Assembly (NCBI GenBank): GCA_026985755.1
Contig: JALSPX010000035.1
Location: 1-18,530, forward strand
Direction: 5' to 3'
Origin: Sulfurovum sp.
Lineage (GTDB): Bacteria; Campylobacterota; Campylobacteria; Campylobacterales; Sulfurovaceae
Length of the DNA: 18,530 nt
The notes beneath the pieces were generated by a model that was not told the DNA's origin, searched no databases, and was given only the letters and a program-made list of their open reading frames with translations. Shown in pieces: positions 1-5,641 of the stretch. Position numbers and translations under genes: made by a program. Numbering within the stretch: position 1 is the stretch's first letter; every line of letters begins with the position of its first letter.

Positions 1-745
1 CAAGTGTTGCAGGGTGGATATGGTGTCGTCTGATAGTATAACTTCTGGGATCTTTGGCAACATTTCTCATAGGAAATAAAAACTGCCACTTCGTCTGGAA
101 CTTTGCCGAAGGAAACTTTTTCTCCAAAGCGTAGGGCATATAAACCGTTCCATAACCATCCTCGATATCTTTTTTGTGGATTCGCTCTACTTCAGCTACT
201 TGAGCTAAAAGCTTGGTTTTTAATTTTTGGGGCAGTGGCACTGTTCTGTCTTTGAGAGATTTACTATCCCATATATAAATCTTATCGAAACCAAAATCAA
301 GATCTTTAATCCTGAGATTGAGTGCTTCATTCATACGAAGTCCACAACCATACATAAGTGAAACAATAAGATGATAGATCCCCGTGAGATTATCGATTAC
401 ACGATGCACTTCATCTCTTGTGAGTACCACAGGGATATGCTTTCTCTCCTGGGCTCGAAGAGCCTGGATATTCTGCTGACTCATGTCTATACCCAAGACC
501 TCTTTGTATAGAAAAAGTATGGCAGAAAAAGCCTAATTCTGCGTAGTTGGTGATACTTTTTTCTCCACCGCCAAAAAGGTTAAAAACTGCTCAATCTCAG
601 CCTTTGCCATCTTTATGGGATGCTTTTTGTTGTGAAAGAGGATAAAGTATCTTATCCAGTAAGCATAAGTTCTCTCCGTAGAAACACTATAATGCTTCAT
701 CCTAATCTTATCACGAACAACATCCAGCAACTTCTGTTTTTGCAT
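1..745 (-). pseudogene. intI: integron integrase IntI, interrupted by an in-frame TAG; 3' end outside window
   Basis: Tyrosine recombinase of the integron-integrase family, which inserts and excises gene cassettes at attI/attC sites. The N-terminal SAM-like domain (residues 1-70, including KHYS and TYAYWIRYFILF) is followed by a TAG codon at 535-533. Translation in the same frame then continues without a break to the window edge, including the catalytic-Arg motif CGLRMNEAL, the SKSLKDRTVPLP strand with its Lys, the integron-specific insert with KWQFLFP, and HHIHPATL. The interrupted stretch (TTQ-N-stop-AF-AILFLYKEVLG) aligns with the usual NQAL.ALLFLYREVLG, so a Gln codon CAG probably became TAG. 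The start is ATG at 745, because GGAGG (755-751) lies 5 nt before it; the upstream ATG at 757 lacks such a site. The last catalytic Arg and Tyr lie beyond position 1. A restart ATG exists at 484. Divergent orientation to the cassettes fits an integron. The family call is firm; loss of function is inferred. Confidence 0.88.
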
Positions 746-764
746 CAAAACCTCCATAGTTTAT

Positions 765-829
765 TAACACGCAAAATGCGTGTTATTGCCAAAATCTTCC
801 AAATAACACACACTTTGTATGTTATTTGG
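765..829. promoter_or_regulatory. two inverted repeats upstream of intI (attI/operator candidate)
   Basis: Two hairpin-forming inverted repeats lie between intI and the cassettes. At 765-785, TAACACGC/GCGTGTTA flank a 5-nt centre. At 799-829, CCAAATAACA/TGTTATTTGG flank an 11-nt centre. Both contain the core AATAACA/TGTTATT or a close relative, so they could bind the same protein: the integrase as part of attI, or a repressor of intI. They lie directly upstream of the intI start. No LexA-type box was recognised. Confidence 0.45.
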
Positions 830-918
830 GAATAAATCTTAAAAAGACAACAGATACAAGTCATATTTTATTTACTTTTTTGAAAAAAAGAAGATTTTAT
901 TTCATTTTGAAATGTTTT

Positions 919-955
919 TTGATAATTAACATACATTTTATATATAAAGTTAATC
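919..955 (+). promoter_or_regulatory. candidate cassette promoter (Pc) and attI crossover core
   Basis: A -35-like TTGATA at 919-924 is followed after 16 nt by TATATA (941-946), or after 18 nt by TATAAA (943-948), reading into the cassettes. GTTAATC (949-955) follows directly within AAAGTTA, which resembles the AAAG|TTA end of known attI sites. It partly matches the complement of the first cassette's R'' box (AGATAAC), differing by one inserted base. Placing the first cassette boundary at 949/950 is therefore plausible but not proven. Confidence 0.4.
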
Positions 956-999
956 TTGAAATAATGGGTTGTTTTAGATAGAATGAGTGTTAATAAATA

Positions 1000-1093
1000 G
1001 GTATTCTGGTGCTTCGCACCAGAATACCGGTCAGCGTCGAGGAACTGCCGTTCCCTCCTCCGCTTGGCATCCAGTGCTAAAGCACTGAATACC
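1000..1093. repeat. GC-rich REP-like hairpin cluster in the cassette 1 leader
   Basis: A perfect 13-bp stem GGTATTCTGGTGC with a 3-nt loop (1000-1028) is followed by a small GGAAC/GTTCC hairpin (1041-1054) and by CAGTGC/GCACTG with a TAAA loop (1072-1087). The block starts with GGTATTC and ends with its complement GAATACC (1087-1093), so the whole unit can also fold end to end. Its base composition contrasts with the A+T-rich flanks. It looks like a dispersed palindromic element rather than a gene. Confidence 0.7.
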
Positions 1094-1148
1094 AAGCTGT
1101 CGGAGAAAATAAACTATCATAAAATAATGAGAGAGGATGTAATATTAA

Positions 1149-1619
1149 ATGAATATTGAAATAATAAAAGCAAGAAAAAAAGACTCATTAGATTTATCAA
1201 TAATGACAGGAGACTTACTTCAAGAAATTATGGATAAAATAAATATTAAAGCTTTTAATTTTAATCAAAATGAAACACAAAAAAGAGCAGAAGATTTAAT
1301 TTCAAAAAATCTTTATTTCGTTTTTATTGCAAAAGATAAAAATAAATCCATTGGATTTATTTCAATGTATGAAAGTTATGCTTTATATGCAGAAGGTGCA
1401 TATGGAACAATTCCTGAACTATACATTAAAGAAGAATATCGCTCTTTAAATATTGGTAAGTTATTATTAGAAAAAGCAAAAGAATTTGCTATTTCTAAAA
1501 AATGGAAAAGATTAGAAGTTACAACTCCACCATTACCAGAATTTGATAGAACACTATCTTTTTATGAAAATAATAGTTTTGAAATAGCAGGTGGAAGAAA
1601 ACTTAAAACTGATATTTGA
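1149..1619 (+). CDS. GNAT-family N-acetyltransferase (cassette 1)
   Basis: This is a 156-residue cytosolic acetyl-CoA-dependent acyltransferase of the GNAT fold with unknown acceptor. Motif A is visible at about residues 90-112 (ELYIKEEYRSLNIGKLLLEKA, the family's R/Q-x-x-G-x-G/A pyrophosphate loop in a variant form). Motif B follows with KRLEVTTPP, then a C-terminal SFYENNSFEIAG segment typical of the family. A purine-rich AGAGGA lies at 1132-1137, about 11 nt before the ATG, which is rather far. Codon use is strongly A+T-biased compared with genes to the right, as expected for a captured cassette. Integron cassettes often carry GNAT enzymes, including drug-modifying ones, but no aminoglycoside- or streptothricin-specific signature was recognised. 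The family call is solid; the substrate is not known. Confidence 0.85.
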   Translation: MNIEIIKARKKDSLDLSIMTGDLLQEIMDKINIKAFNFNQNETQKRAEDLISKNLYFVFIAKDKNKSIGFISMYESYALYAEGAYGTIPELYIKEEYRSLNIGKLLLEKAKEFAISKKWKRLEVTTPPLPEFDRTLSFYENNSFEIAGGRKLKTDI

Positions 1620-1630
1620 CTTGCAGAAAC

Positions 1631-1700
1631 AGATAACAAAAACGAGGAGACCAATAATTTACCCTTGCGGGAAAATTATCGCTCACGACAACCGTTATGC
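1631..1700 (+). other. attC recombination site 1
   Basis: This 70-nt site runs from R'' AGATAAC (1631-1637) to R' GTTATGC (1694-1700), with the crossover expected after G1694. The arms pair imperfectly: CG-GAG-C tracts, then ATAATTT (1654-1660) with AAATTAT (1673-1679) and CCC/GGG around a TTGC tip. Extra unpaired bases occur on one arm, as attC sites need for bottom-strand recognition. It begins 11 nt after the GNAT stop codon. Confidence 0.82.
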
Positions 1701-1715
1701 GACAAGAGGTGTAAT

Positions 1716-2267
1716 TTGAAAAATACAGCGTTATTAGTTATAGACGTGCAAAAAGGATTTGATGACCCCTGTTGGGGGAAAAGGAATAATCCAGATACTG
1801 AATCTAATATCGCCTTGTTACTTTCAAAGTGGCGTAAAAAAGAACTATCAATAATTCATATCCAGCATTGTTCGGTAGAGCCAAACTCACCACTCCGGCC
1901 AGCTTTCCCTGGAAACGAGTTTAAGGATGAAGCATTGCCACTAATAAATGAAAAAATATTCACTAAAACAGTTAATAGCGCATTTATAGGAACTGAGCTC
2001 GAAGACTACCTGAGAAGTCATGGCATAAATTCTTTGGTGGTTGTTGGCCTAACAACCGACCATTGTGTATCAACCACAACTCGAATGGCGGGAAATCTTG
2101 GGTTCAAGGTAACTTTGGTATCAGATGCGACAGCAACATTTGATCGCTTAGGTCACGATGGTACAGAATATTCAGCAAATGAAATCCATAAAATTCATTT
2201 GGCAAGCCTAAATGAAGAATTTTGTGTTGTTAGGTCTACTACTGAAGTATTGAGAGAGTTCGCATAA
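1716..2267 (+). CDS. isochorismatase-like cysteine hydrolase (cassette 2)
   Basis: This is a member of the isochorismatase-like superfamily (nicotinamidase, isochorismatase, carbamoylsarcosine amidase relatives). The catalytic triad is visible with the TTG at 1716 as residue 1: Asp10 (LLVIDVQ), Lys84 (FTKTVNSAF) and Cys117 (TTDHCVSTTT). The cis-peptide region GLTTDHC and the GFKVTLVSDATATF strand are also present. The length, 183 residues, is normal. The TTG at 1716 is preferred because AAGAGG (1704-1709) lies 6 nt upstream. A longer frame from TTG 1665 would begin inside attC1 and add 17 residues unlike the family. The stop codon lies within the R'' box of attC2. The real substrate cannot be read from sequence; metal-binding His residues typical of nicotinamidases were not identified. 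Confidence 0.87.
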   Translation: MKNTALLVIDVQKGFDDPCWGKRNNPDTESNIALLLSKWRKKELSIIHIQHCSVEPNSPLRPAFPGNEFKDEALPLINEKIFTKTVNSAFIGTELEDYLRSHGINSLVVVGLTTDHCVSTTTRMAGNLGFKVTLVSDATATFDRLGHDGTEYSANEIHKIHLASLNEEFCVVRSTTEVLREFA

Positions 2268-2337
2268 CAAGGTAAATTAACATGGACATTTTGTTACGCT
2301 GCGCTCCACAAAATCCCAGTTATTTACGACGTTAGCT
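2262..2337 (+). other. attC recombination site 2, joined to truncated brnT
   Basis: This 76-nt site has R'' GCATAAC (2262-2268) and R' GTTAGCT (2331-2337). The arms pair as AAC..GTAAAT, AAC, TGG and ATTTTGT (2288-2294), against ACAAAAT (2308-2314) and its continuation, with unpaired extra bases in the left arm and a 13-nt tip. The crossover lies between G2331 and T2332. Bases from 2332 onward belong to brnT coding sequence. Confidence 0.85.
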
Positions 2338-2597
2338 ATGAAGAAGCGAAAGAAGTTTTTTTAGACCCCATGTATATTTCAAAACTTGACCGTAGGTTTG
2401 ATTATTTTGAAGTAAGATGGATTACATTAGGTGCTGCAACTAAAGATAAAATTTTAGTTGTAGCCAATATGTTCTTCGATGAAGATGGCAAAGAGATAAT
2501 CAGAATCATAAGTGCCAGAAAAGCAAATGAAAAAGAAAGGATTTTTTATACCCTCAAGGAGTACCCCGTGAGCAACATTAAAGAGAGAAAAGTTTGA
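2332..2597 (+). pseudogene. brnT: BrnT-type toxin, N-terminus replaced by attC2
   Basis: BrnT is the RelE-like ribonuclease toxin of BrnTA type II modules. Reading in frame from the attC crossover gives VSYEEAKEVFLDPM, then RWITLGAATKDKILVVAN and IRIISARKANEKER. These match BrnT from its GVSFEEA motif to the end. The usual first 20 or so residues (the DxxKxxxNxxKHG region) are absent, and upstream translation reads attC2 sequence instead. ATG 2370 is an available start but has no Shine-Dalgarno site and lies further inside the domain. The frame also runs past the expected end, through the brnA start region, to TGA 2595-2597. It is probably a non-functional remnant: seen directly as truncation, inferred as inactive. 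Confidence 0.75.
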
Positions 2598-2607
2598 TGA
2601 TTATGAG

Positions 2608-2793
2608 ATGCTGGATGAGTATGATTTTAGTGATGGAGTTCGTGGTAGATTTTATGAACCCAAAAAGATACCTGTTTCATTAAGACTAGATAATGACATA
2701 GTCCTATTTTTTAAAAAAATGGCTAGTGAGCAAAAAGTACCATATCAGACACTTATTAATGCCCTGTTAAGAAAAAAGCTACAAGAAGTATAA
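2608..2793 (+). CDS. brnA: BrnA-type antitoxin, probably frameshifted near its start
   Basis: BrnA is the ribbon-helix-helix antitoxin and autorepressor that neutralises BrnT. The frame contains the conserved MLDEYDFSDGVRGRFYEP segment and then an RHH domain (IPVSLRLDNDIVLFFKKMA, then LINALLRKKL). ATG 2608 lacks a ribosome binding site. A good site AAGGAG (2556-2561) instead precedes GTG 2568, whose frame reads VSNIKERK. In the other frame the sequence continues FDDYEMLDEYDF, as in intact BrnA proteins. A small indel near 2590-2593 would join the two, so the native gene probably began at 2568 and is now broken. Translation from 2608 could still give an RHH protein of 61 residues. No attC site was found downstream, so brnTA is probably not a cassette. 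Confidence 0.7.
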   Translation: MLDEYDFSDGVRGRFYEPKKIPVSLRLDNDIVLFFKKMASEQKVPYQTLINALLRKKLQEV

Positions 2794-2921
2794 CAAGACA
2801 TTAAAGTCTGGATAGATGAAATCAAAATCTGAGAATTTACAAGCATGCTAAAAGCATCTTGAAGATTTTCAACCAAAACAAACTAAAAGATACAACAACA
2901 CCTTGAAAGAATAAATTATAC
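2794..2921. other. A+T-rich spacer between brnA and the ars promoter
   Basis: No open frame, attC core (GTT heptamer) or strong hairpin was found here. The absence of an attC suggests that cassette DNA ends before this point. Confidence 0.5.
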
Positions 2922-2961
2922 ATCAACATATCTTGATATATAAAAACTATTCTGCTATACT
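2922..2961 (+). promoter_or_regulatory. ars promoter overlapped by an ArsR-type operator
   Basis: ATCAA (2922-2926), N6, TTGAT (2933-2937) is a perfect inverted repeat of the form often bound by ArsR/SmtB repressors. The -35 TTGATA (2933-2938) shares its right half. A 17-nt spacer leads to the extended -10 TGCTATACT (2953-2961). Repressor binding would therefore block RNA polymerase, with derepression by arsenite expected. No arsR gene is in the window. Confidence 0.75.
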
Positions 2962-2985
2962 TCCTCATCAACAAAAAGGAATCTC

Positions 2986-3384
2986 ATGAAAAAAGTCCTC
3001 ATTCTCTGCACAGGAAACTCATGCAGGAGTATCATCGCGGAAGCACTTATCAACGCTGAGTTAGATGGCATAGAAGCTGAAAGTTCTGGTGTTAAAGCAT
3101 CTGGGAAGGTTAATCCTAATGCTAAGAAACTTTTAGAAATAGAAGGCATTTGGAAAGACTCTTACCACTCTAAAACACTCGATACCGTGATAGACCAGGC
3201 CTACGACCTTGTGGTGACTGTCTGTGATCATGCCCATGAAACCTGCCCTATGTTTCCAAAGCCTGTACCCAAAATGCACGTAAGTTTTGAAGACCCAGAT
3301 GGTAAAGGGTATGAAGCATTTGAAGAGACACTCAAAGAGATAAGAGAAATTTTATTACCCAAAATTGTTGAGGCATTGGCGTAG
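2986..3384 (+). CDS. arsC: arsenate reductase, low-molecular-weight phosphatase type
   Basis: ArsC reduces arsenate to arsenite in the cytosol, the family using thioredoxin or a similar dithiol. The LMW-phosphatase P-loop CTGNSCR gives the CX5R signature with Cys8 and Arg14. The redox pair Cys80 and Cys87 (TVCDHAHETCP) has the same 7-residue spacing as Cys82/Cys89 of the staphylococcal enzyme. The DP of FEDPDGKG matches the family's general-acid Asp. Length 132 is typical. The start ATG has AAAAGGA a few bases upstream, and the gene is first after the ArsR-type promoter. Its stop codon is embedded in the GTAGGGG end of the following repeat. The arsenic role is supported by its own motifs and by the aquaporin two genes on. 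Confidence 0.95.
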   Translation: MKKVLILCTGNSCRSIIAEALINAELDGIEAESSGVKASGKVNPNAKKLLEIEGIWKDSYHSKTLDTVIDQAYDLVVTVCDHAHETCPMFPKPVPKMHVSFEDPDGKGYEAFEETLKEIREILLPKIVEALA

Positions 3385-3453
3385 GGGCAGAATCTATTTC
3401 TGCCCTTTGGTTACAAACACATACATGCGGGTAGATATGGAATCTACCCCTAC
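3381..3453. repeat. small palindromic repeat with GTAGGGG/CCCCTAC ends
   Basis: The 73-nt element is bounded by 7-nt perfect inverted ends GTAGGGG (3381-3387) and CCCCTAC (3447-3453). It contains two hairpins: GGGCAGAA/TTCTGCCC (3385-3405) and GGGTAGAT/ATCTACCC (3429-3449), each with an 8-bp stem and 5-nt loop. It overlaps the arsC stop codon. It resembles a non-coding mobile repeat (REP or MITE type) and could attenuate or stabilise the operon transcript. Confidence 0.72.
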
Positions 3454-3474
3454 GATATTATAAAGGAAAACAAA

Positions 3475-3744
3475 ATGAACAAAAACGTATTTAAAACAGG
3501 CGAAGGTGTCAAAATAGCTTTCACAGGTGAAGTCCAAAAACAAAACATTATAAAAATGGTAGAAAACTGTGCTACAGGACAGTGTGAATGTATGTCTGAT
3601 GCTACCAAAGCCAAGATAAGCAATATGGAAGTCTCTGGCGTAGATGGAGAAGTCAACCTAAACCTTACAGGAGATGTCAGTAAAGAAGAGATAGAAGCGG
3701 CTCTTGCCAAATCTAAAGTCATCAACGATGAGAAGTGTTGCTAA
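3475..3744 (+). CDS. small Cys-containing protein of the ars operon, function unknown
   Basis: An 89-residue soluble protein that I do not recognise as a named family. Visible features are a cysteine group CATGQCEC (Cys33, Cys38, Cys40) after a helix-like QKQNIIKMVEN, a terminal Cys pair (KCC), and two similar strand-helix halves: VKIAFTGEVQKQ.. and VNLNLTGDVSKEE... The latter suggests a small alpha/beta fold reminiscent of HMA-type metal-binding domains. Position between arsC and an aquaporin, 3 nt before the latter, suggests a thiol-based arsenite or metal role, such as chaperone or sensor. It is not ArsD-like in motif and has no winged-helix look of ArsR. Start: ATG with AAAGGA upstream. 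Confidence 0.75.
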   Translation: MNKNVFKTGEGVKIAFTGEVQKQNIIKMVENCATGQCECMSDATKAKISNMEVSGVDGEVNLNLTGDVSKEEIEAALAKSKVINDEKCC

Positions 3745-3747
3745 GCA

Positions 3748-4407
3748 ATGAAGCGTTACTGGGCTGAACTTGTAGGCACTTATATTCTAGTATTTGCTGG
3801 TTGTGGTGCTATCATGGTAGAGAGCCTTACAGGGGCTATGGGGCATGTGGGTATTGCCTTGGTCTTTGGCTTTGTGGTGAGTGCCATCATCTACACCTTT
3901 GGGCATGTAAGTGGTGCACATCTCAACCCTGCGGTGACGATCAGTTTTACCCTTAGTCATGAGCTCAATGTCAAAGATGCTTTGGCTTATATACTCTCTC
4001 AAATTATCGGTGCACTACTAGCCATAGCTACACTGGCACTGCTGTTTTTAGAAGAACACAAAAGCATACAAGATCTGGCATACTATGGCGCTACGCTCCC
4101 TCGTGGAAGCTGGTATCAGTCTTTTGTCTTTGAACTTATCTTGACCTTTATACTCATGCTTGTCATCTATGGCTCTGCTGTACATGGCAAAGCGGTCAAA
4201 AGCTTCGCAGGACTTGCCATAGGATTTACCGTAGGGTTAGAGGCGATGTTTGCAGGGCCTATTACGGGGGCAAGTATGAATCCTGCTCGGAGTATAGCAC
4301 CTGCACTCATATCTGGGAATATTAGTGAGTTATGGATATATATCTTTGCACCTATTGTTGGTGCGGTGCTTGCAGGATGTTTTTATCAAAAGGTGATAGA
4401 AGAATGA
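3748..4407 (+). CDS. aqpS: MIP-family aquaporin, likely arsenite channel (AqpS-like)
   Basis: A six-helix membrane channel of 219 residues with both NPA motifs: GAHLNPAV (60-62) and ASMNPARS (178-180), and the selectivity-filter Arg181. Compared with water-specific AqpZ, Phe43 is kept (Phe40 here) but the filter His174 position holds Ala168. The pore should thus be wider, as in glycerol/metalloid channels. In Sinorhizobium meliloti, arsC and the aquaglyceroporin aqpS form an arsenate-resistance route in which the arsenite product leaves through the channel; the same layout here suggests that function. The gene starts 3 nt after the small Cys protein and overlaps the next frame by ATGA, so translation is probably coupled. 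The arsenite role is inferred from context and pore residues. Confidence 0.9.
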   Translation: MKRYWAELVGTYILVFAGCGAIMVESLTGAMGHVGIALVFGFVVSAIIYTFGHVSGAHLNPAVTISFTLSHELNVKDALAYILSQIIGALLAIATLALLFLEEHKSIQDLAYYGATLPRGSWYQSFVFELILTFILMLVIYGSAVHGKAVKSFAGLAIGFTVGLEAMFAGPITGASMNPARSIAPALISGNISELWIYIFAPIVGAVLAGCFYQKVIEE

Positions 4408-4607
4408 CAACCTCAGTAATAGTATGGAGTGTGTTTTTAGGAGCTTTAGGCATGGCATATATGAGCTATGGTAAACGACAAGGTAAAATCATCGCTTCTT
4501 TAGGAGGTTTAGTTTTACTTGTATTACCCTATTTCACTACAGAGAGCTTACCTTTGCTTGCTGGTATGGCTACTATCATAGGGATAGTCTATTTTTTCAA
4601 TTATTAG
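4404..4607 (+). CDS. small two-helix membrane protein ending the ars operon
   Basis: A 67-residue hydrophobic protein with about two membrane segments: VIVWSVFLGALGMAYMSYG near the N-terminus and the LGGLVLLVLPYF..LLAGMATIIGIVYFF stretch. I do not recognise the family. The start is ATG 4404, which overlaps the aquaporin stop as ATGA and follows AGGTGA (4391-4396). A longer frame from 4332 would lie inside the aquaporin and is not credible. Coupling to the channel suggests a membrane accessory role, but nothing in the sequence proves it. It ends 8 nt from the convergent moxR stop codon. Confidence 0.72.
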   Translation: MTTSVIVWSVFLGALGMAYMSYGKRQGKIIASLGGLVLLVLPYFTTESLPLLAGMATIIGIVYFFNY

Positions 4608-4615
4608 AGGTGCCC

Positions 4616-5620
4616 TTAAGCTAAAAGATAGGCAAACTCCCTCACCCATTCACCCCATTCGCTAGACCCCTCTACATCTATGCTATTTTGTTGCATATCC
4701 TTGACCAGCATGATGCTAAACTCTCCTGGGAGTTTTAGAGAAAACTTTAAGACATTGTCTATCGCTTCAGATGAGGGGTTTTCCATCAGAGCATTGACAA
4801 GTCCTATCGCCAGTGCCATCATCACTTTAGAGTCCTCTTCCTCTAGTGCTGTGAGTGTGCCATCTAGTATGGTATTGAGGTCAGGTAAATCTTTCATCAC
4901 CTTTTTAAAACTCATATACCCAATAGCCGCTTCACGCCCTACAGCCCCACTGATACTATCTAATATCAAATCTCCGTCTACACCCGATTTGACGATGCTG
5001 TCCACATACTCCCAAGACCTTGGTGTGGCAAATGATTTTTCATTTGAAGTGGCATCAAAAGTAAAAAGCATCGACTTGTCATAGGCGATGTACCCGATGA
5101 TAGAAGCATCTATCTTGGCAGAGTATGCCCATGCTTTCCAGTCGTCAAAATCTACTTCCATCTCGAAGTGTACAAAACGGTTGGCAAGTGGAGGTGGCAT
5201 TTTATAGACTACCCCTCTATCATTCTCACGGTTACCCGCAGCGATGATACTCCACCCTTTTGGAAGCTCATACTCCCCTACTTTTCTATCGAGTATCAGC
5301 TGATAGGCTGAGGCTTGCACGGCTGGTGGTGCTGTGTTTATCTCATCTAAAAACAAGATACCTTTAGAGTCAGGCTCGCTTGGCAAAAAGCTAGGCTTTG
5401 CCCAGACACCCTCATTGGTCTCAGCATTAAAAAAAGGAATCCCTTTCAAGTCCGTAGGGTCAAGCAAGGACAATCTCAAATCCAAAAACTCTAAACCCTG
5501 CTCTACAGCAATAGCTTTTACAATAGAAGACTTTCCAATACCAGGTGCCCCCCAGATAAATACAGGTAATTTTTGTACGATAAGTTTGTTTACCACTTTA
5601 GTGATGTTTGATGCTTTCAT
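4616..5620 (-). CDS. MoxR-type AAA+ ATPase
   Basis: A 334-residue cytosolic AAA+ ATPase of the MoxR/RavA branch, a family that usually acts as a chaperone for complex maturation. Visible are Walker A GAPGIGKSS (24-32), Walker B ILFLDE (88-93), sensor-1 Asn130 in AAGNREN, and the PPPLANRF arginine-finger region at about 143-149. The C-terminal third is a helical lid without other recognised domains. Relatives normally sit beside a VWA-domain partner; here the downstream neighbour is the convergent ars operon and the upstream one is an LRV-repeat protein, so no VWA gene is visible. It probably shares a transcript with the LRV gene, though 233 nt of hairpins lie between. Its client is unknown. 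Confidence 0.88.
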   Translation of the reverse strand: MKASNITKVVNKLIVQKLPVFIWGAPGIGKSSIVKAIAVEQGLEFLDLRLSLLDPTDLKGIPFFNAETNEGVWAKPSFLPSEPDSKGILFLDEINTAPPAVQASAYQLILDRKVGEYELPKGWSIIAAGNRENDRGVVYKMPPPLANRFVHFEMEVDFDDWKAWAYSAKIDASIIGYIAYDKSMLFTFDATSNEKSFATPRSWEYVDSIVKSGVDGDLILDSISGAVGREAAIGYMSFKKVMKDLPDLNTILDGTLTALEEEDSKVMMALAIGLVNALMENPSSEAIDNVLKFSLKLPGEFSIMLVKDMQQNSIDVEGSSEWGEWVREFAYLLA

Positions 5621-5641
5621 CTTTACCTCTTATAAATAATT

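Larger units (their letters stand above)
950..2331 (+). mobile_element. integron gene-cassette array, two cassettes
   Basis: Cassette 1 (about 950-1694) carries the GNAT gene and cassette 2 (1695-2331) the isochorismatase-like gene. Each ends in an attC-like imperfect palindrome bounded by RYYYAAC-type and GTT-type heptamers. The left boundary of cassette 2, G|TTATGC (1694-1700), is exactly complementary to its own terminal R'' box GCATAAC (2262-2268), which is the hallmark of a cassette that closes as a circle. The array lies on the 5' side of intI in the opposite orientation. The GNAT gene is visibly richer in A+T than the chromosomal genes to the right. The left limit of cassette 1 is tentative. 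Confidence 0.8.

Noticed and set aside
868..1095. 75-residue minus-strand frame
   Set aside because: It runs through the hairpin repeat and A+T-rich leader; no family similarity, no ribosome binding site, opposite to the cassette gene.
2788..2985. possible third attC site after brnA, starting at GTATAAC
   Set aside because: No matching GTT box or complementary arm could be found before arsC.
3450..3725. 91-residue minus-strand frame opposite the Cys protein
   Set aside because: Antisense shadow; the plus frame has a Shine-Dalgarno, operon spacing and patterned cysteines.
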